NCBI GenBank assembly: GCA_016125075.1
Contig: WGMO01000008.1
Span: 124,001-188,000, forward strand
Direction: 5' to 3'
DNA: 64,000 nt
Source: Terrimonas sp.
GTDB lineage: Bacteria; Bacteroidota; Bacteroidia; Chitinophagales; Chitinophagaceae
Shown here: positions 41,633 through 51,282 of the stretch, one piece after another
Position numbering within the stretch: the stretch's first letter is position 1
How the letters are laid out: the number at the start of each line of letters is the position of its first letter
The notes under the pieces: model-generated
Told to the model about the DNA's origin: nothing
Seen by the model: the letters and a program-made list of their open reading frames with translations, nothing else
Databases searched by the model: none
Translations under genes and position numbers: made by a program

Positions 41633-42259
41633 ATGAATAAGGATACCCGAAATAACCGGTATTTAAGCTGATGATTTTATTTAAACATATTTGTGCAATG
41701 GGATAAAAATATCAGGGTAGTTTTTAATAATTGATTTTCGTTAAATTATTCAGACAACATTGCCTCAATAAGTGAGCTACCATTTATTACTCGGCTTTAC
41801 GATTTTCTTTTGAGGATCAGTTAGAATATTTTATCGAGGTGATTGCTGTATTGCTCATTTACTCCAAACCCTGGTTGCCGTTTTTTGAAATTGCATCCAA
41901 ATTTTTAGTCTGTGAATTTGATCAAAGTCAGTCTGCCCGTTAATTCAAATCAGCGATTCGTGACGTCCTGATCGGCTTATTTTGGGGATACATTAAGAAG
42001 AAATGAAAAATTACTAAGCAATGTTGCCAGTTACAATTTATTACGGCCGCACTGCTGGTCTGCCATTAATTATTACTATTGTGGTAGCCACCTGGTAGAA
42101 ATTTCCCTCGTGGATTTTGAAGCAAGAATGAATATATAATTTCAAAAAATCTGCAATTGTCGGTCGCAAATAGTGAACTACCAATCAAGGATAAAACATT
42201 ATTAAAATTATATAGCCGGATTAAGGCAAAATAACTTTAATTTTGTCCCACTCTTTCGC
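41633..42259. other. Gene-free stretch between copper genes
   Basis: A 627-base spacer with no convincing frame of protein character, no strong hairpin and no repeat that I can see. It probably holds the promoter of the gene at 42260, but I could not mark a consensus box. It may be what remains of a deleted gene. Confidence 0.45.
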
Positions 42260-42658
42260 ATGAAAAAATTCATTACACCCATATTAGCCGTTTTGTATTT
42301 AGGCACTTCTTCAGGAGCGACCATACACATGCATTATTGCATGGGTAAGCTGGCTGATTGGGGTTTGGGTGATAAACAATCCAAAACCTGCGGAAAATGC
42401 GGGATGGAAAAGACAGATAAGGAGGACAATGGCTGCTGCAAGGATGAACACAAGTTTGTAAAGAATAACTTCGATCAAAAAATTGCTGAATCTTCCTTTC
42501 ATTTTAATATCATGCAGGGGGTTGCTCTTGTAACTAATTATGCTGAAATACCTCTTACACACATATCATCAGTAACAGAAGAGAACCCGAACAGTAACTC
42601 TCCTCCCCGAACGCAGGCTGTACCTGTCTATCTCCGCAACTGCGTTTTTCGTATTTAG
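42260..42658 (+). CDS. HYC_CC_PP family exported protein
   Basis: A 132-residue exported protein with the features that give the family its name: HYCMGKLADWG after the leader (MKKFITPILAVLYLGTSSGA), a CC pair in GCCKDEHKF with CGKCGMEK before it, and a closing SPPRT. Many cysteines and histidines suggest metal binding in the periplasm. It is on the same strand as the copper genes and stands about 100 bases before a remnant of another exported protein. The function of the family is unknown; a metal role is inferred from context. Confidence 0.8.
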   Translation: MKKFITPILAVLYLGTSSGATIHMHYCMGKLADWGLGDKQSKTCGKCGMEKTDKEDNGCCKDEHKFVKNNFDQKIAESSFHFNIMQGVALVTNYAEIPLTHISSVTEENPNSNSPPRTQAVPVYLRNCVFRI

Positions 42659-42759
42659 ATTATTTTTCCCTTAGTGAGCCAGGCAACTAAGTTGTCAGGC
42701 TATCGGCATTTCTGTGTGCCGCAAATTCTTCAATTCTTACATAACTAAATTATCTCAGA

Positions 42760-42849
42760 ATGAAAGCAATGAAAATGCTGATGATGGCAGCGCTATCCAT
42801 CGTTTCTGTTTCATTGTTTGCACAGGACAGCACCAATGACAAACATTAA
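42760..42849 (+). pseudogene. Signal-peptide remnant of an exported protein
   Basis: ATG 42760 opens a 29-codon frame, MKAMKMLMMAALSIVSVSLF then AQDSTNDKH and stop. It is a complete signal peptide followed by the typical first residues of a mature exported protein, but nothing more. It overlaps no gene and the next gene starts 20 bases later. The remainder was probably deleted when the DUF3347 gene arrived or expanded. Confidence 0.5.
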
Positions 42850-42868
42850 TCAATTAAAAAATAAACAA

Positions 42869-43486
42869 ATGAAAAAGACAATTCTCATCCTAACAGCAAT
42901 TACGGCAATAGCTCTTACTGCCTGCAACAGCAATAATTCCCCAAAAGACAATAACATGGGTATGAATCATGATACGATGCCAATGCCTATGCAGCAAAAT
43001 ACCCAGCCGGATAAGGATGTAAAAATGGTAGCTATAACCTTCACTTCTGTTGATCCGGCAGTAGCATCTTATATCAAATCATTGGTAACAGATTACCTGG
43101 CCGTAAAAAATGCCCTGGTAAACAGCAATGAAACGGAAGCTGCCGCGGCTTCGGGAAAAATGTATGAAGCGATGAAATCATTTGACAAATCGCTCCTGAC
43201 TGCCGAACAGAAAAAAGTGTATGATGATATTGAATCAGACCTTAAAGAGCATGCGGAACATATTTCTAAAAGTAAAATTGACCACCAGCGGGAACATTTT
43301 GCAACCATGAGCAAAGACATGTATGATATGGTAAAAGCTTTCGGGGCAGGGATGACCTTATACCATGATCATTGTCCCATGTACAGCGATGGTTCTATGT
43401 GGTTAAGCGAAACCAAAGACATCAAAAATCCTTTTTACGGAGATAAGATGATGAACTGTGGCAGCGTGGAAGAAATGTTTAAATGA
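42869..43486 (+). CDS. DUF3347 lipoprotein 3
   Basis: The open frame starts at 42818, but ATG 42869 gives a clean lipoprotein leader (MKKTILILTAITAIALTACN, lipobox TAC) and 205 residues. It has a Met-rich spacer (NMGMNHDTMPMPMQQNTQ) and a complete DUF3347 domain with DYLAVKNALVNSNETEAAA, DHQREHFATMSKDMYDMV, YHDHCPMYSDGSMWLS and NPFYGDKMMNCG. Conserved Cys, Met and His residues are likely copper ligands. It precedes the CusA-type pump genes on the same strand by about 115 bases. It is the third paralogue in this window. Confidence 0.85.
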   Translation: MKKTILILTAITAIALTACNSNNSPKDNNMGMNHDTMPMPMQQNTQPDKDVKMVAITFTSVDPAVASYIKSLVTDYLAVKNALVNSNETEAAAASGKMYEAMKSFDKSLLTAEQKKVYDDIESDLKEHAEHISKSKIDHQREHFATMSKDMYDMVKAFGAGMTLYHDHCPMYSDGSMWLSETKDIKNPFYGDKMMNCGSVEEMFK

Positions 43487-43601
43487 GCAAAAAGCAATGG
43501 GCAATAAGCAATGAGCAAATAAACATGCCTTTAGTTCAATTTGCCAATTGCGTTTTGCTAATTGCCTGTTTTAAAAAACGTTCTTTATCTAATTAAGAAA
43601 T

Positions 43602-44882
43602 ATGATACCTAAAATAATATCCTGGTCACTAAAAAACCGCTACATCGTTTTGCTGATTGCAGCAGGATTGTTTGTATGGGGTATTTTAAATATCAAGAAA
43701 AACCCTATTGATGCTATTCCCGACCTCAGCGAAAACCAGGTGATCGTCTTTACAGAATGGATGGGGCGGGGTCCGCAAATAATGGAAGACCAGGTTACCT
43801 ATCCATTGGTGAGCAACCTACAGGGCATACCCAAAGTGAAAAACATCAGGGGCACTTCCATGTTCGGGATGAGTTTTGTGTATGTGATTTTTGAAGATGA
43901 TGTGGATGTGTACTGGGCAAGGACAAGAGTGCTGGAAAGACTGAACTATGCTCAGCGGTTGTTACCCAATGGCGTTACCCCTACATTGGGACCCGATGGA
44001 ACCGGCGTTGGCCATGTGTTCTGGTACACCTTAGATACCAAAAACCTTGATCTTGGAGAACAAAGGGCTTTACAGGATTGGTATATAAAACTGGCACTGC
44101 AAACAGTACCCGGTGTGGCAGAAGTGGCATCCTTTGGCGGATTTGAAAAGCAATACCAGTTGGTGGTTGACCCCGTGAAACTACAGTTCTATAACATTTC
44201 ACTAATGGACGTAATGACCAAAGTAAAAGCCAGTAACAATGATGTAGGCGGCCGCAAATTTGAAATGAGCGATATGGCATATATCATCCGGGGTTTAGGA
44301 TACATAAAAAACAAAGATGACATTGAAAGCATTGCCGTAGGAAATTATAATGGTATTCCGGTGAGGGTAAAAGACATTGGTACAGTGCAGATGGGGGGTG
44401 ATTTAAGGCTGGGCATTTTTGATGAAAATGGTGAAGGCGAAGTGGTGGGAGGAATTGTAGTGATGCGGTACGGAGAAAATGCTGATAAAGTGATTACCGC
44501 TGTAAAAGAAAAAATGAAAGATGTACAAAAAGGTTTGCCCGATGGAGTAACCTTTAAAACAGCCTACGACCGAAGTACATTGATTGAAGCAGCTATTGGC
44601 AACATCAAAGTAAAGCTGATTGAAGAGATGGCCGTTGTTGCATTAATTGTTATCATCTTTTTATTTCACTGGCGGAGTGCTTTAAGTATCATAGTTCAGA
44701 TCCCGATAACAATAGCAGTAAGTTTTATTCTCTTGAACCTTTTTGGTATTTCATCCAACATCATGTCACTGACAGGTATTGCACTGGCAATCGGTGTGAT
44801 AGTGGACAATGGAATTATTATGAGTGAGAATGCATACCGGCATTTATCAGATTGGCAAAACCAGCACAACCCTAAAGCGTAA
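43602..44882 (+). CDS. CusA/CzcA-type metal RND pump, N-terminal part (stop at 44880)
   Basis: The first 426 residues of a heavy-metal RND pump: IISWSLKNRYIVLLIAAGLF (first helix), NPIDAIPDLSENQVIVFTEW and MGRGPQIMEDQVTYPLVSNL in the porter domain, and the helix-4 block GIALAIGVIVDNGIIMSENAY. The frame ends at TAA 44880-44882 in the cytoplasmic loop, and the rest of the pump continues in the same frame from ATG 44886 after one codon. So a single nonsense codon splits the gene; ATG four codons later allows re-initiation. Whether two half-proteins assemble is unknown. Confidence 0.8.
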   Translation: MIPKIISWSLKNRYIVLLIAAGLFVWGILNIKKNPIDAIPDLSENQVIVFTEWMGRGPQIMEDQVTYPLVSNLQGIPKVKNIRGTSMFGMSFVYVIFEDDVDVYWARTRVLERLNYAQRLLPNGVTPTLGPDGTGVGHVFWYTLDTKNLDLGEQRALQDWYIKLALQTVPGVAEVASFGGFEKQYQLVVDPVKLQFYNISLMDVMTKVKASNNDVGGRKFEMSDMAYIIRGLGYIKNKDDIESIAVGNYNGIPVRVKDIGTVQMGGDLRLGIFDENGEGEVVGGIVVMRYGENADKVITAVKEKMKDVQKGLPDGVTFKTAYDRSTLIEAAIGNIKVKLIEEMAVVALIVIIFLFHWRSALSIIVQIPITIAVSFILLNLFGISSNIMSLTGIALAIGVIVDNGIIMSENAYRHLSDWQNQHNPKA

Positions 44883-44885
44883 ACA

Positions 44886-46826
44886 ATGAAAAAACTATTT
44901 AATAAACTAAGAGGCAAAAAAGATTATTACCGCATTCCCGAATTAGAGAGAATGCGGTTGATTGAAAAAGCCAGCGTACAGGTATCAAGGGGTGTGTTCT
45001 TTTCTACCATCATTATCATAGCCTCATTTTTACCTGTGTTTTTATTAACCGGGCAGGAAGGAAAGCTGTTTCATCCGTTGGCTTTTACCAAAACTTTCAT
45101 CATGATTGTGGATGCCTTGTTAGTAATAACATTGGCACCTGTACTCATTTCCTTTTTTATGAAAGGCAGGTTCAGGCCCGAAACAAAAAATCCGGTTAAC
45201 CGTGTTTTAGAAAAAATCTACGAGCCGGTGATCCGCACCTGTATCAAATGGAGAAAAACTACCATCGCCATTAATATCATTGCATTGGCAATAAGTATTC
45301 CGATGTTGATGAGCCTGGGTAAGGAATTTATGCCGCCACTGGATGAAGGTTCCATTTTGTTTATGCCTGTTACATTACCAGATGTTTCCAACAGCGAAGC
45401 AAAACGGATTTTACAGGTGCAGGATAAACTGATTAAGTCAGTTCCCGAAGTAAAAAATGTTTTGGGTAAAGCCGGCAGGGCGAATACTGCAACAGATAAT
45501 TCACCCATCAGCATGATTGAAACAATTGTTTTACTGAAGCCACTGAGTGAATGGAGAAAAGGTATTTCCAAAAACGATATTATAAATGAACTGAATGCAA
45601 AGCTGCAGATACCCGGCGTAACAAACGGATGGACACAACCTATCATTAACCGTATCAACATGCTGTCAACAGGTATCCGTACTGATGTAGGTGTAAAAGT
45701 GTACGGTCAAAATCTGGATAGCATTTATGCATTTGCAGAAAAAGTAAAAAAAGAACTGGAAGGCATTGATGGCGTAAAGGATTTGTATGTAGAACCCATC
45801 ACCGGTGGTAAATACATTGATATTATAGTTAAAAGGGATGAAATCAGCCGTTACAGTCTAACAGTAGATGATGTAAACAGCGTAGTGGAAATTGCTTTAG
45901 GTGGTATGCGGTTGACAACAACAGTAGAAGGTCGCCAACGTTTTTCCGTAAATGCAAGATTTGGCCAGGATTTCAGAAATAACCTGGAAGCATTAAAACG
46001 CTTACAGGTACAAACCATGAAGTATGGTCCCGTTCCATTAGAAGCCGTTGCAGATGTAAAAATTACCGAAGGCCCGCCGATGATCAATTCAGAAAATGCG
46101 ATGCTGAGAGGTACTGTTTTATTTAATGTACGGGAACGGGATTTGGGAAGTACGGTTAATGAAGCCAGGGAAAAGCTGGATAACATGATTACCAAATTAC
46201 CGAAAGGCTATTTTATGGAATGGAGCGGACAGTATGAAAACCTGATACGCAGTGAAAAAACATTAAAGATGATTTTGCCTGTTGTGTTACTTATCATTTT
46301 CCTCTGCATGTATTTTGCCTTTCATTCGGCAAGAGAAGCATTTCTCAGTCTCATCTCTATACCGTTTGCGTTAATCGGCGGCGCTTTTATGATTTATTTC
46401 TGGGGAGTGAATTTATCTGTTGCAGTGGCAGTTGGTTTTATAGCATTATTTGGTTTGGCTGTTGAAACAGGTATCGTCATGGTCATCTACCTGAACGATG
46501 CCATGCAGCAATTGGTTGAGAAAAAAGGTAATTCAAAAGAAACCATCACAAAGCAGGATTTAAGGGAGTATGTAATTGCAGGAGCCGCAAAACGCCTTCG
46601 TCCAAAGTTAATGACAGTTTGTGTTTCTCTTTTTGCATTGATACCCATTCTTTGGAGTCATGGGGTGGGAAGTGATGTGATGAAACCAATTGTATTGCCG
46701 ATGGTGGGCGGTGTGCTCACATCTGCCACACATATATTATTGGTAACGCCATTGATTTTTTTAATGGCAAAAGAATATGAGTTGAGGAAGCATGGGAAAA
46801 TTGATGTACTCGAAACAAAGCATTAA
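44886..46826 (+). CDS. CusA/CzcA-type metal RND pump, C-terminal part
   Basis: The remaining 646 residues of the pump, in the same frame as the upstream part. They include RIPELERMRLIEKASVQVSR, the membrane helix with TIIIIASFLPVFLLTGQEGK, porter segments EFMPPLDEGSILFMPVTLP, and the C-terminal helices with GFIALFGLAVETGIVMVIYL and AKRLRPKLMTVCVSLFALIP. These match CusA/CzcA proteins and complete their usual length of about 1040-1080 residues. Starts at ATG 44886, three bases after the stop. It is followed by the TolC gene and two adaptors, so the pump set is complete apart from the split. Confidence 0.8.
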   Translation: MKKLFNKLRGKKDYYRIPELERMRLIEKASVQVSRGVFFSTIIIIASFLPVFLLTGQEGKLFHPLAFTKTFIMIVDALLVITLAPVLISFFMKGRFRPETKNPVNRVLEKIYEPVIRTCIKWRKTTIAINIIALAISIPMLMSLGKEFMPPLDEGSILFMPVTLPDVSNSEAKRILQVQDKLIKSVPEVKNVLGKAGRANTATDNSPISMIETIVLLKPLSEWRKGISKNDIINELNAKLQIPGVTNGWTQPIINRINMLSTGIRTDVGVKVYGQNLDSIYAFAEKVKKELEGIDGVKDLYVEPITGGKYIDIIVKRDEISRYSLTVDDVNSVVEIALGGMRLTTTVEGRQRFSVNARFGQDFRNNLEALKRLQVQTMKYGPVPLEAVADVKITEGPPMINSENAMLRGTVLFNVRERDLGSTVNEAREKLDNMITKLPKGYFMEWSGQYENLIRSEKTLKMILPVVLLIIFLCMYFAFHSAREAFLSLISIPFALIGGAFMIYFWGVNLSVAVAVGFIALFGLAVETGIVMVIYLNDAMQQLVEKKGNSKETITKQDLREYVIAGAAKRLRPKLMTVCVSLFALIPILWSHGVGSDVMKPIVLPMVGGVLTSATHILLVTPLIFLMAKEYELRKHGKIDVLETKH

Positions 46827-46852
46827 TAACTATCAGCAGAAAATAAAGTGAT

Positions 46853-48103
46853 ATGAAAAGGTTAAAATTATTAATTGTAGGATTGCTCATCATGCAGTCA
46901 GCATTTTCGCAAAAAATGCTGACGATGCAGGAAGTACAAACCGCCATTGAAAAAAATCATCCCACATTAAAGATGCTGGATGCAGAAGCCCGTTCCATGA
47001 ACGAAGCAGCAAAAGGTGCCTACAGTTGGGATGCCCCGCAACTGGGCGCAGGATTTTATCAAACTCCCTACGACCCCGCCAGGTGGAAATCAATGAACGG
47101 TCAGCCGGGTATGGGAGCTTTTATGATTTCTGCACAACAGATGTTTCCCAATAAAAAAAGGCAGAATGCAGAGTATGATTTTATGAATGCTCAGTCAACA
47201 ATTGAATTGCAAAAAAAAGATGTAGTGGTCAATGAATTGCTTTTTACAGCAAGAAAAAACTATTACGACTGGATCGTTTTGGAAAAGAAATTAAAAGTGC
47301 TGGATGAAAATGACAGGCTGTTAAAATTTATGATGCAGAGTGCAGAAATAAGGTATAAAAACGGTTTGGGAAAGATCAGTGCTTATTACAAAGCTAAAGC
47401 AGCATTGGCAAATGTAGAAAACATGCAGTTGATGTTAAGGAATGAAATTGAACAAAAGAGAATTGCCATCAATACCGTTATGAATCGCAACGCTGACGAA
47501 CCTTTTTTGGTTGATACCAATTATACATGGAGGGATTTTAATAAAGCCATGTTCGATTCTGCTGCTTTAATGAAACAACGAAGCGATATAAAAGTAATTG
47601 ACCGCAGTATTGAAGTCAACAACCTGGAACGAAAAGCGGAACTGGCAAAACTGAAACCGGAGTTCGGTATTCAATATAATCACATGACAGGCTGGGCCCG
47701 TCAACCGCTGATGTTTTCAGTAATGGGCATGGTAAAAATTCCATTGACTAAGTGGTCTTCAAAAATGAATAAGGCAAAAGCCGAAAGCCTGGTATGGCAA
47801 AATGAAGCATTGAAAAATCAACAACAGATGATTGTTAATGAGGTTTCCGGCATGGCAAGTTCATCTTATACCGAACTGGAATTGAAAAAGAAACAGATGT
47901 TGCTATATGAACAGCAGATCATTCCTGCTTTAAGAAGAAATTTTCAAACTATGCAATTAGGCTATGAGCAGAATACGGAAGAACTCTTTACACTCTTTGA
48001 TGCCTGGGAAGCCCTGAATATGACTCAGATGGATTACTTCGACCAGTTACAGAAAGCCCTGCAAATGCAGGCCGAACTGATGAAAATTACGGAGATAAAA
48101 TAA
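46853..48103 (+). CDS. TolC family outer-membrane protein of the metal pump
   Basis: A 416-residue TolC-family protein with signal peptide (KLLIVGLLIMQSAFS) and the repeated helical blocks (AIEKNHPTLKMLDAEARSMN in the first half, ELKKKQMLLYEQQIIPALRR in the second). It lies 26 bases after the CusA-type gene and eight bases before the adaptor gene, so it is the outer-membrane duct of this pump. Sequence looks intact. A CusC/CzcC role for copper or silver export is inferred from the neighbours. Confidence 0.87.
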   Translation: MKRLKLLIVGLLIMQSAFSQKMLTMQEVQTAIEKNHPTLKMLDAEARSMNEAAKGAYSWDAPQLGAGFYQTPYDPARWKSMNGQPGMGAFMISAQQMFPNKKRQNAEYDFMNAQSTIELQKKDVVVNELLFTARKNYYDWIVLEKKLKVLDENDRLLKFMMQSAEIRYKNGLGKISAYYKAKAALANVENMQLMLRNEIEQKRIAINTVMNRNADEPFLVDTNYTWRDFNKAMFDSAALMKQRSDIKVIDRSIEVNNLERKAELAKLKPEFGIQYNHMTGWARQPLMFSVMGMVKIPLTKWSSKMNKAKAESLVWQNEALKNQQQMIVNEVSGMASSSYTELELKKKQMLLYEQQIIPALRRNFQTMQLGYEQNTEELFTLFDAWEALNMTQMDYFDQLQKALQMQAELMKITEIK

Positions 48104-48111
48104 ACAACCTA

Positions 48112-49485
48112 ATGAAAAGAGTTATAAAAAATAATTGGTTTTGGCTGATAGGCTTAATGCTGCTTGTATCGGCCTGTAATAATACCGGTACTAAACAGGA
48201 GGTTATTTACACCTGCCCCATGCCGCAGGATTCCGTTTTCAGCAACAAGCCGGGCAAATGCCCGAAATGCGGAATGGATCTGGTATTGATTCAGAATCAT
48301 ACAGTGCATGAAGGTATAAATATGTCAGACAGTACACTGTCAAAAACTAAAGCATATACCTGCCCCATGCATCCGCAGGTGCAGTCTGATACGGCTGGTA
48401 CCTGTCAGATTTGCGGGATGCAGTTGGAAAAAACTAAATCAGCAACAGAACCCAAAGCTGTTTCATTGAATACATTGCTCAAACCATCCAACCAGCAGGT
48501 GATTGCAAACATACCGATGGTTCACCTGATGGAACGGGAAGAAAATATTGAAATGGAATCGTACGGATTCATAACCTATGATACAAGGCAAACAGGTGTT
48601 ATTTCATCTAATTTTTCAGGCAGGATTGAAAAACTTTATGTAAAGTACCGTTATCAGAAAATAAGCAAAGGGCAACGCATCATGGACATTTACAGCCCTG
48701 AACTGATGACTTCACAACAAAATTTATTGTTCCTGTTAAAGAACGACCCCGAAAATACCATGCTGATCAATGCATCAAAACAAAAGCTGTACTTATTGGG
48801 AATGAGTAATCAGCAGGTAAGCACAGTTATAACATCCGGCGAAGTCAATTATTCAGTAGCTGTTTACAGTAATTACAGTGGTCATGTACATGAGAGTAAC
48901 GGTTCCGCTATGAATACCAATCAGCAATCCAATATGAATCTCACAGCCTTTACAACAGAAGAACTTTCTGTGAAAGAAGGAATGTATGTACAAAAAGGGC
49001 AGAATATATTTTCTGTTTTCAATCCAAACAAAGCATGGGCCTTGTTAAACATTTTTACCGGCCAGGCAGCAATGGTTAAAGTAGGAGATAAAGTACGCAT
49101 CACACCCGAAACAGATCCCTTAAAAGATTTCAGAGCTTCTATCAGTTATATCGAACCCGTTTACAGGGAAGGGAGTAAAACAGTTACAGCAAGGGTTTAT
49201 TTTGATAATGCTGTTTCCAAAATCCCAATCGGGGGCCAGGTTAAAGCCACCATTTTTGCCGGAGACCGTTCAGCACTATGGTTGCCGGAAGAAGCGGTAT
49301 TGTCTTTGGGTTTGGATAAAGTTGTCTTTGTGAGAACCGGCGAATCCTTTGTGGCAAGAAAAATTGAAACCGGAATTACTAATAAACACCTGGTACAGAT
49401 TTTAAGTGGTTTGGATAAGAACGAAGCTGTGGCTGCCAATGCTCAGTACCTTGTTGACAGCGAAAGTTTCATCAAAACAAATTAA
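48112..49485 (+). CDS. CusB-like RND adaptor with two N-terminal heavy-metal-binding boxes
   Basis: A 457-residue lipoprotein adaptor (leader WLIGLMLLVSACN). After the leader it carries two tandem metal-binding modules of the YHS-like kind: YTCPMPQDSVF...KCPKCGMDL and YTCPMHPQVQSDTAGTCQIC-GMQ. Then follow the adaptor parts: SSNFSGRIEKLYVKYRYQK, a short hairpin, NYSGHVHESNGSAM, and a barrel region ending with SVKEGMYVQKGQNIFSVFNP and IKTN. Cys and Met-His pairs of the modules could capture Cu(I) or Ag(I) and hand it to the pump. It precedes a second adaptor by six bases. Confidence 0.87.
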   Translation: MKRVIKNNWFWLIGLMLLVSACNNTGTKQEVIYTCPMPQDSVFSNKPGKCPKCGMDLVLIQNHTVHEGINMSDSTLSKTKAYTCPMHPQVQSDTAGTCQICGMQLEKTKSATEPKAVSLNTLLKPSNQQVIANIPMVHLMEREENIEMESYGFITYDTRQTGVISSNFSGRIEKLYVKYRYQKISKGQRIMDIYSPELMTSQQNLLFLLKNDPENTMLINASKQKLYLLGMSNQQVSTVITSGEVNYSVAVYSNYSGHVHESNGSAMNTNQQSNMNLTAFTTEELSVKEGMYVQKGQNIFSVFNPNKAWALLNIFTGQAAMVKVGDKVRITPETDPLKDFRASISYIEPVYREGSKTVTARVYFDNAVSKIPIGGQVKATIFAGDRSALWLPEEAVLSLGLDKVVFVRTGESFVARKIETGITNKHLVQILSGLDKNEAVAANAQYLVDSESFIKTN

Positions 49486-49491
49486 AGTAAA

Positions 49492-50685
49492 ATGAAAAAA
49501 TATTTTTTATTCCTTATCACTGCATTAATTGTCCTGGCATCCTGCAAAGGCAAAAAGGGAACCACCATGAATAAAGATGAATATTATACCTGTAGTATGC
49601 ATCCGCAGATCATGGAGGACAAACCCGGCCTTTGCCCCATTTGTCACATGGATTTGATTGTAGTAAAAAGAACCAACACAGCAGCCGATGAAATTATGCT
49701 CAATGATGAACAGATAAGGCTGGGCAATATTCAAACAGATACTATTCGCAATGGCCTCATTGGTGATAAACTTGTTTTAACAGCCACATTAAATGCGGAT
49801 GAATCAAAAGTAAACAGCATTAATGCCCGTATCATGGGCAGGATTGACAGGTTATATTTTAAAAATATTGGTGACTATGTTCCAAAGGGAGCACACCTGT
49901 ATGATTTGTACAGCGAAGAACTGAATAATGCCAAGCAGGAATACATAGCGGCATTGGAAAAACAGCAAACACTTGATAATTCCATCATTGACTTTAACCG
50001 GTTGCTGCAAAGTGCAAAAATGAAATTACTCTTATGGGGTATGAGTGAAGCACAGGTGAATGAATTGGGTAAAACAAAAAAATCATCTCCGCTTACTTCA
50101 TTTTACAGCAATGCATCAGGCTTTATTACTGAATTACCGGTGATGGAAGGGCAATATGCATCGGAAGGTATGACGATTGTAAAACTAGCAGACCTGTCTT
50201 CTTTATGGGCGGAAGCACAGGTATATGCTTCACAGCTTTCTGCTGTGGATTTAAATGGTAATGCTATTGTTCAGATTCCCGATTTACCTGGCAAAGAGTG
50301 GAAAGGAAAAATTGAATTTGCCAATCCTGAAATTATACCCGACAGCAGGCTTAACCTGGTAAGAGTTACCATACCCAATCCAAACGGGATATTAAAACCC
50401 GGTATGCCAGCCTATGTAAGTATAAAAAGCAAGGAGATAAAAACACTTACACTGCCAACGGATGCTGTATTGAGAGATGGAAAAATGAATACAGTGTGGG
50501 TGCAGTCAGGAAAAAACAGTTTCAAAATGAAAATGGTGGAAATAGGTTTAGAGAGCGGTGACCGGATAGAGATAAAATCAGGTTTGCAAAACGGTGATGT
50601 TGTTGTAATGAGAGGTGCTTATCTGTTGCATAGTGAATATGTATTTAAAAAAGGCGATGACCCTATGGCAGGAATGAAAATGTAA
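49492..50685 (+). CDS. Second CusB-like RND adaptor with one metal-binding box
   Basis: A 397-residue lipoprotein adaptor (LITALIVLASCKG) with one module, YTCSMHPQIMEDKPGLCPIC followed by HMDL, and the adaptor blocks GRIDRLYFKNIGDYVPKGAH, SNASGFITELPVMEGQYASE and the C-terminal KSGLQNGDVVVMRGAYLLHS. It follows the first adaptor by six bases, which is unusual: normal pumps use one adaptor. Either the two assemble in one hexamer or they serve different states. The closing MAGMKM adds methionine ligands. Confidence 0.87.
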   Translation: MKKYFLFLITALIVLASCKGKKGTTMNKDEYYTCSMHPQIMEDKPGLCPICHMDLIVVKRTNTAADEIMLNDEQIRLGNIQTDTIRNGLIGDKLVLTATLNADESKVNSINARIMGRIDRLYFKNIGDYVPKGAHLYDLYSEELNNAKQEYIAALEKQQTLDNSIIDFNRLLQSAKMKLLLWGMSEAQVNELGKTKKSSPLTSFYSNASGFITELPVMEGQYASEGMTIVKLADLSSLWAEAQVYASQLSAVDLNGNAIVQIPDLPGKEWKGKIEFANPEIIPDSRLNLVRVTIPNPNGILKPGMPAYVSIKSKEIKTLTLPTDAVLRDGKMNTVWVQSGKNSFKMKMVEIGLESGDRIEIKSGLQNGDVVVMRGAYLLHSEYVFKKGDDPMAGMKM

Positions 50686-50746
50686 TAATCAAACATGGCA
50701 ATCATTACAAAGAATTTATTTTTTTAACCAATTAAATAATATAAAA

Positions 50747-51217
50747 ATGGAAAACAATTCAAAAATGCACAAAATGAGTTACAGGAAATTTTCTTTAATG
50801 ATGATTATTTCTTTTGTGATAATGTACAGCGTTATGTTTTTAAATGTAGATGAAACAAATCACATTTATATCAGTACAACCAGAACTTATATGGCATTGC
50901 TGATGGTATCGCCGATGGCAATTGTAATGATGCTGATGATGGGAAGGATGTATCCGAATAAAAAACTCAATACGGGCATTATTTTAGGCAGCGTAGTTTT
51001 ATTCGGACTGGTATTAGCAGGTTTGAGGACACAAACACCAATTGGAGATGTACAATACATGAAGGCAATGATACCTCACCATTCCTCTGCTATTATGGTA
51101 AGTAAAAATGCAAATTTAAAAGACCCCGAAGTAATTAAACTTTCGGAAGGTATTATTGCTTCACAGGAAAGGGAAATCGCTGAAATGAAAGCCATTTTAA
51201 CAAGAATGGGAAAATAA
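50747..51217 (+). CDS. DUF305 family membrane protein
   Basis: A 156-residue protein with three hydrophobic helices (MMIISFVIMYSVMFL, TYMALLMVSPMAIVMMLMM, TGIILGSVVLFGLVLAGL) and a C-terminal DUF305 helical domain: YMKAMIPHHSSAIMVSKNA with the conserved His pair, then SQEREIAEMKAIL. The HH and Met residues are likely copper ligands. It lies 61 bases after the second adaptor and 65 before a haem-binding protein in the metal row. DUF305 proteins often accompany copper-resistance genes; exact role unknown. Confidence 0.85.
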   Translation: MENNSKMHKMSYRKFSLMMIISFVIMYSVMFLNVDETNHIYISTTRTYMALLMVSPMAIVMMLMMGRMYPNKKLNTGIILGSVVLFGLVLAGLRTQTPIGDVQYMKAMIPHHSSAIMVSKNANLKDPEVIKLSEGIIASQEREIAEMKAILTRMGK

Positions 51218-51282
51218 ATCAGGTTTAGAATTGGTCAGGAGAAAATAGTCTTTTAAAATGAAAATTTAAAAGTGAAGAATAG

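Noticed and set aside
43487-43601. Short repeated AAGCAATG/GCAATAAGC motifs as a possible CRISPR or repeat array
   Set aside because: Only two or three imperfect units of low complexity, without spacers.
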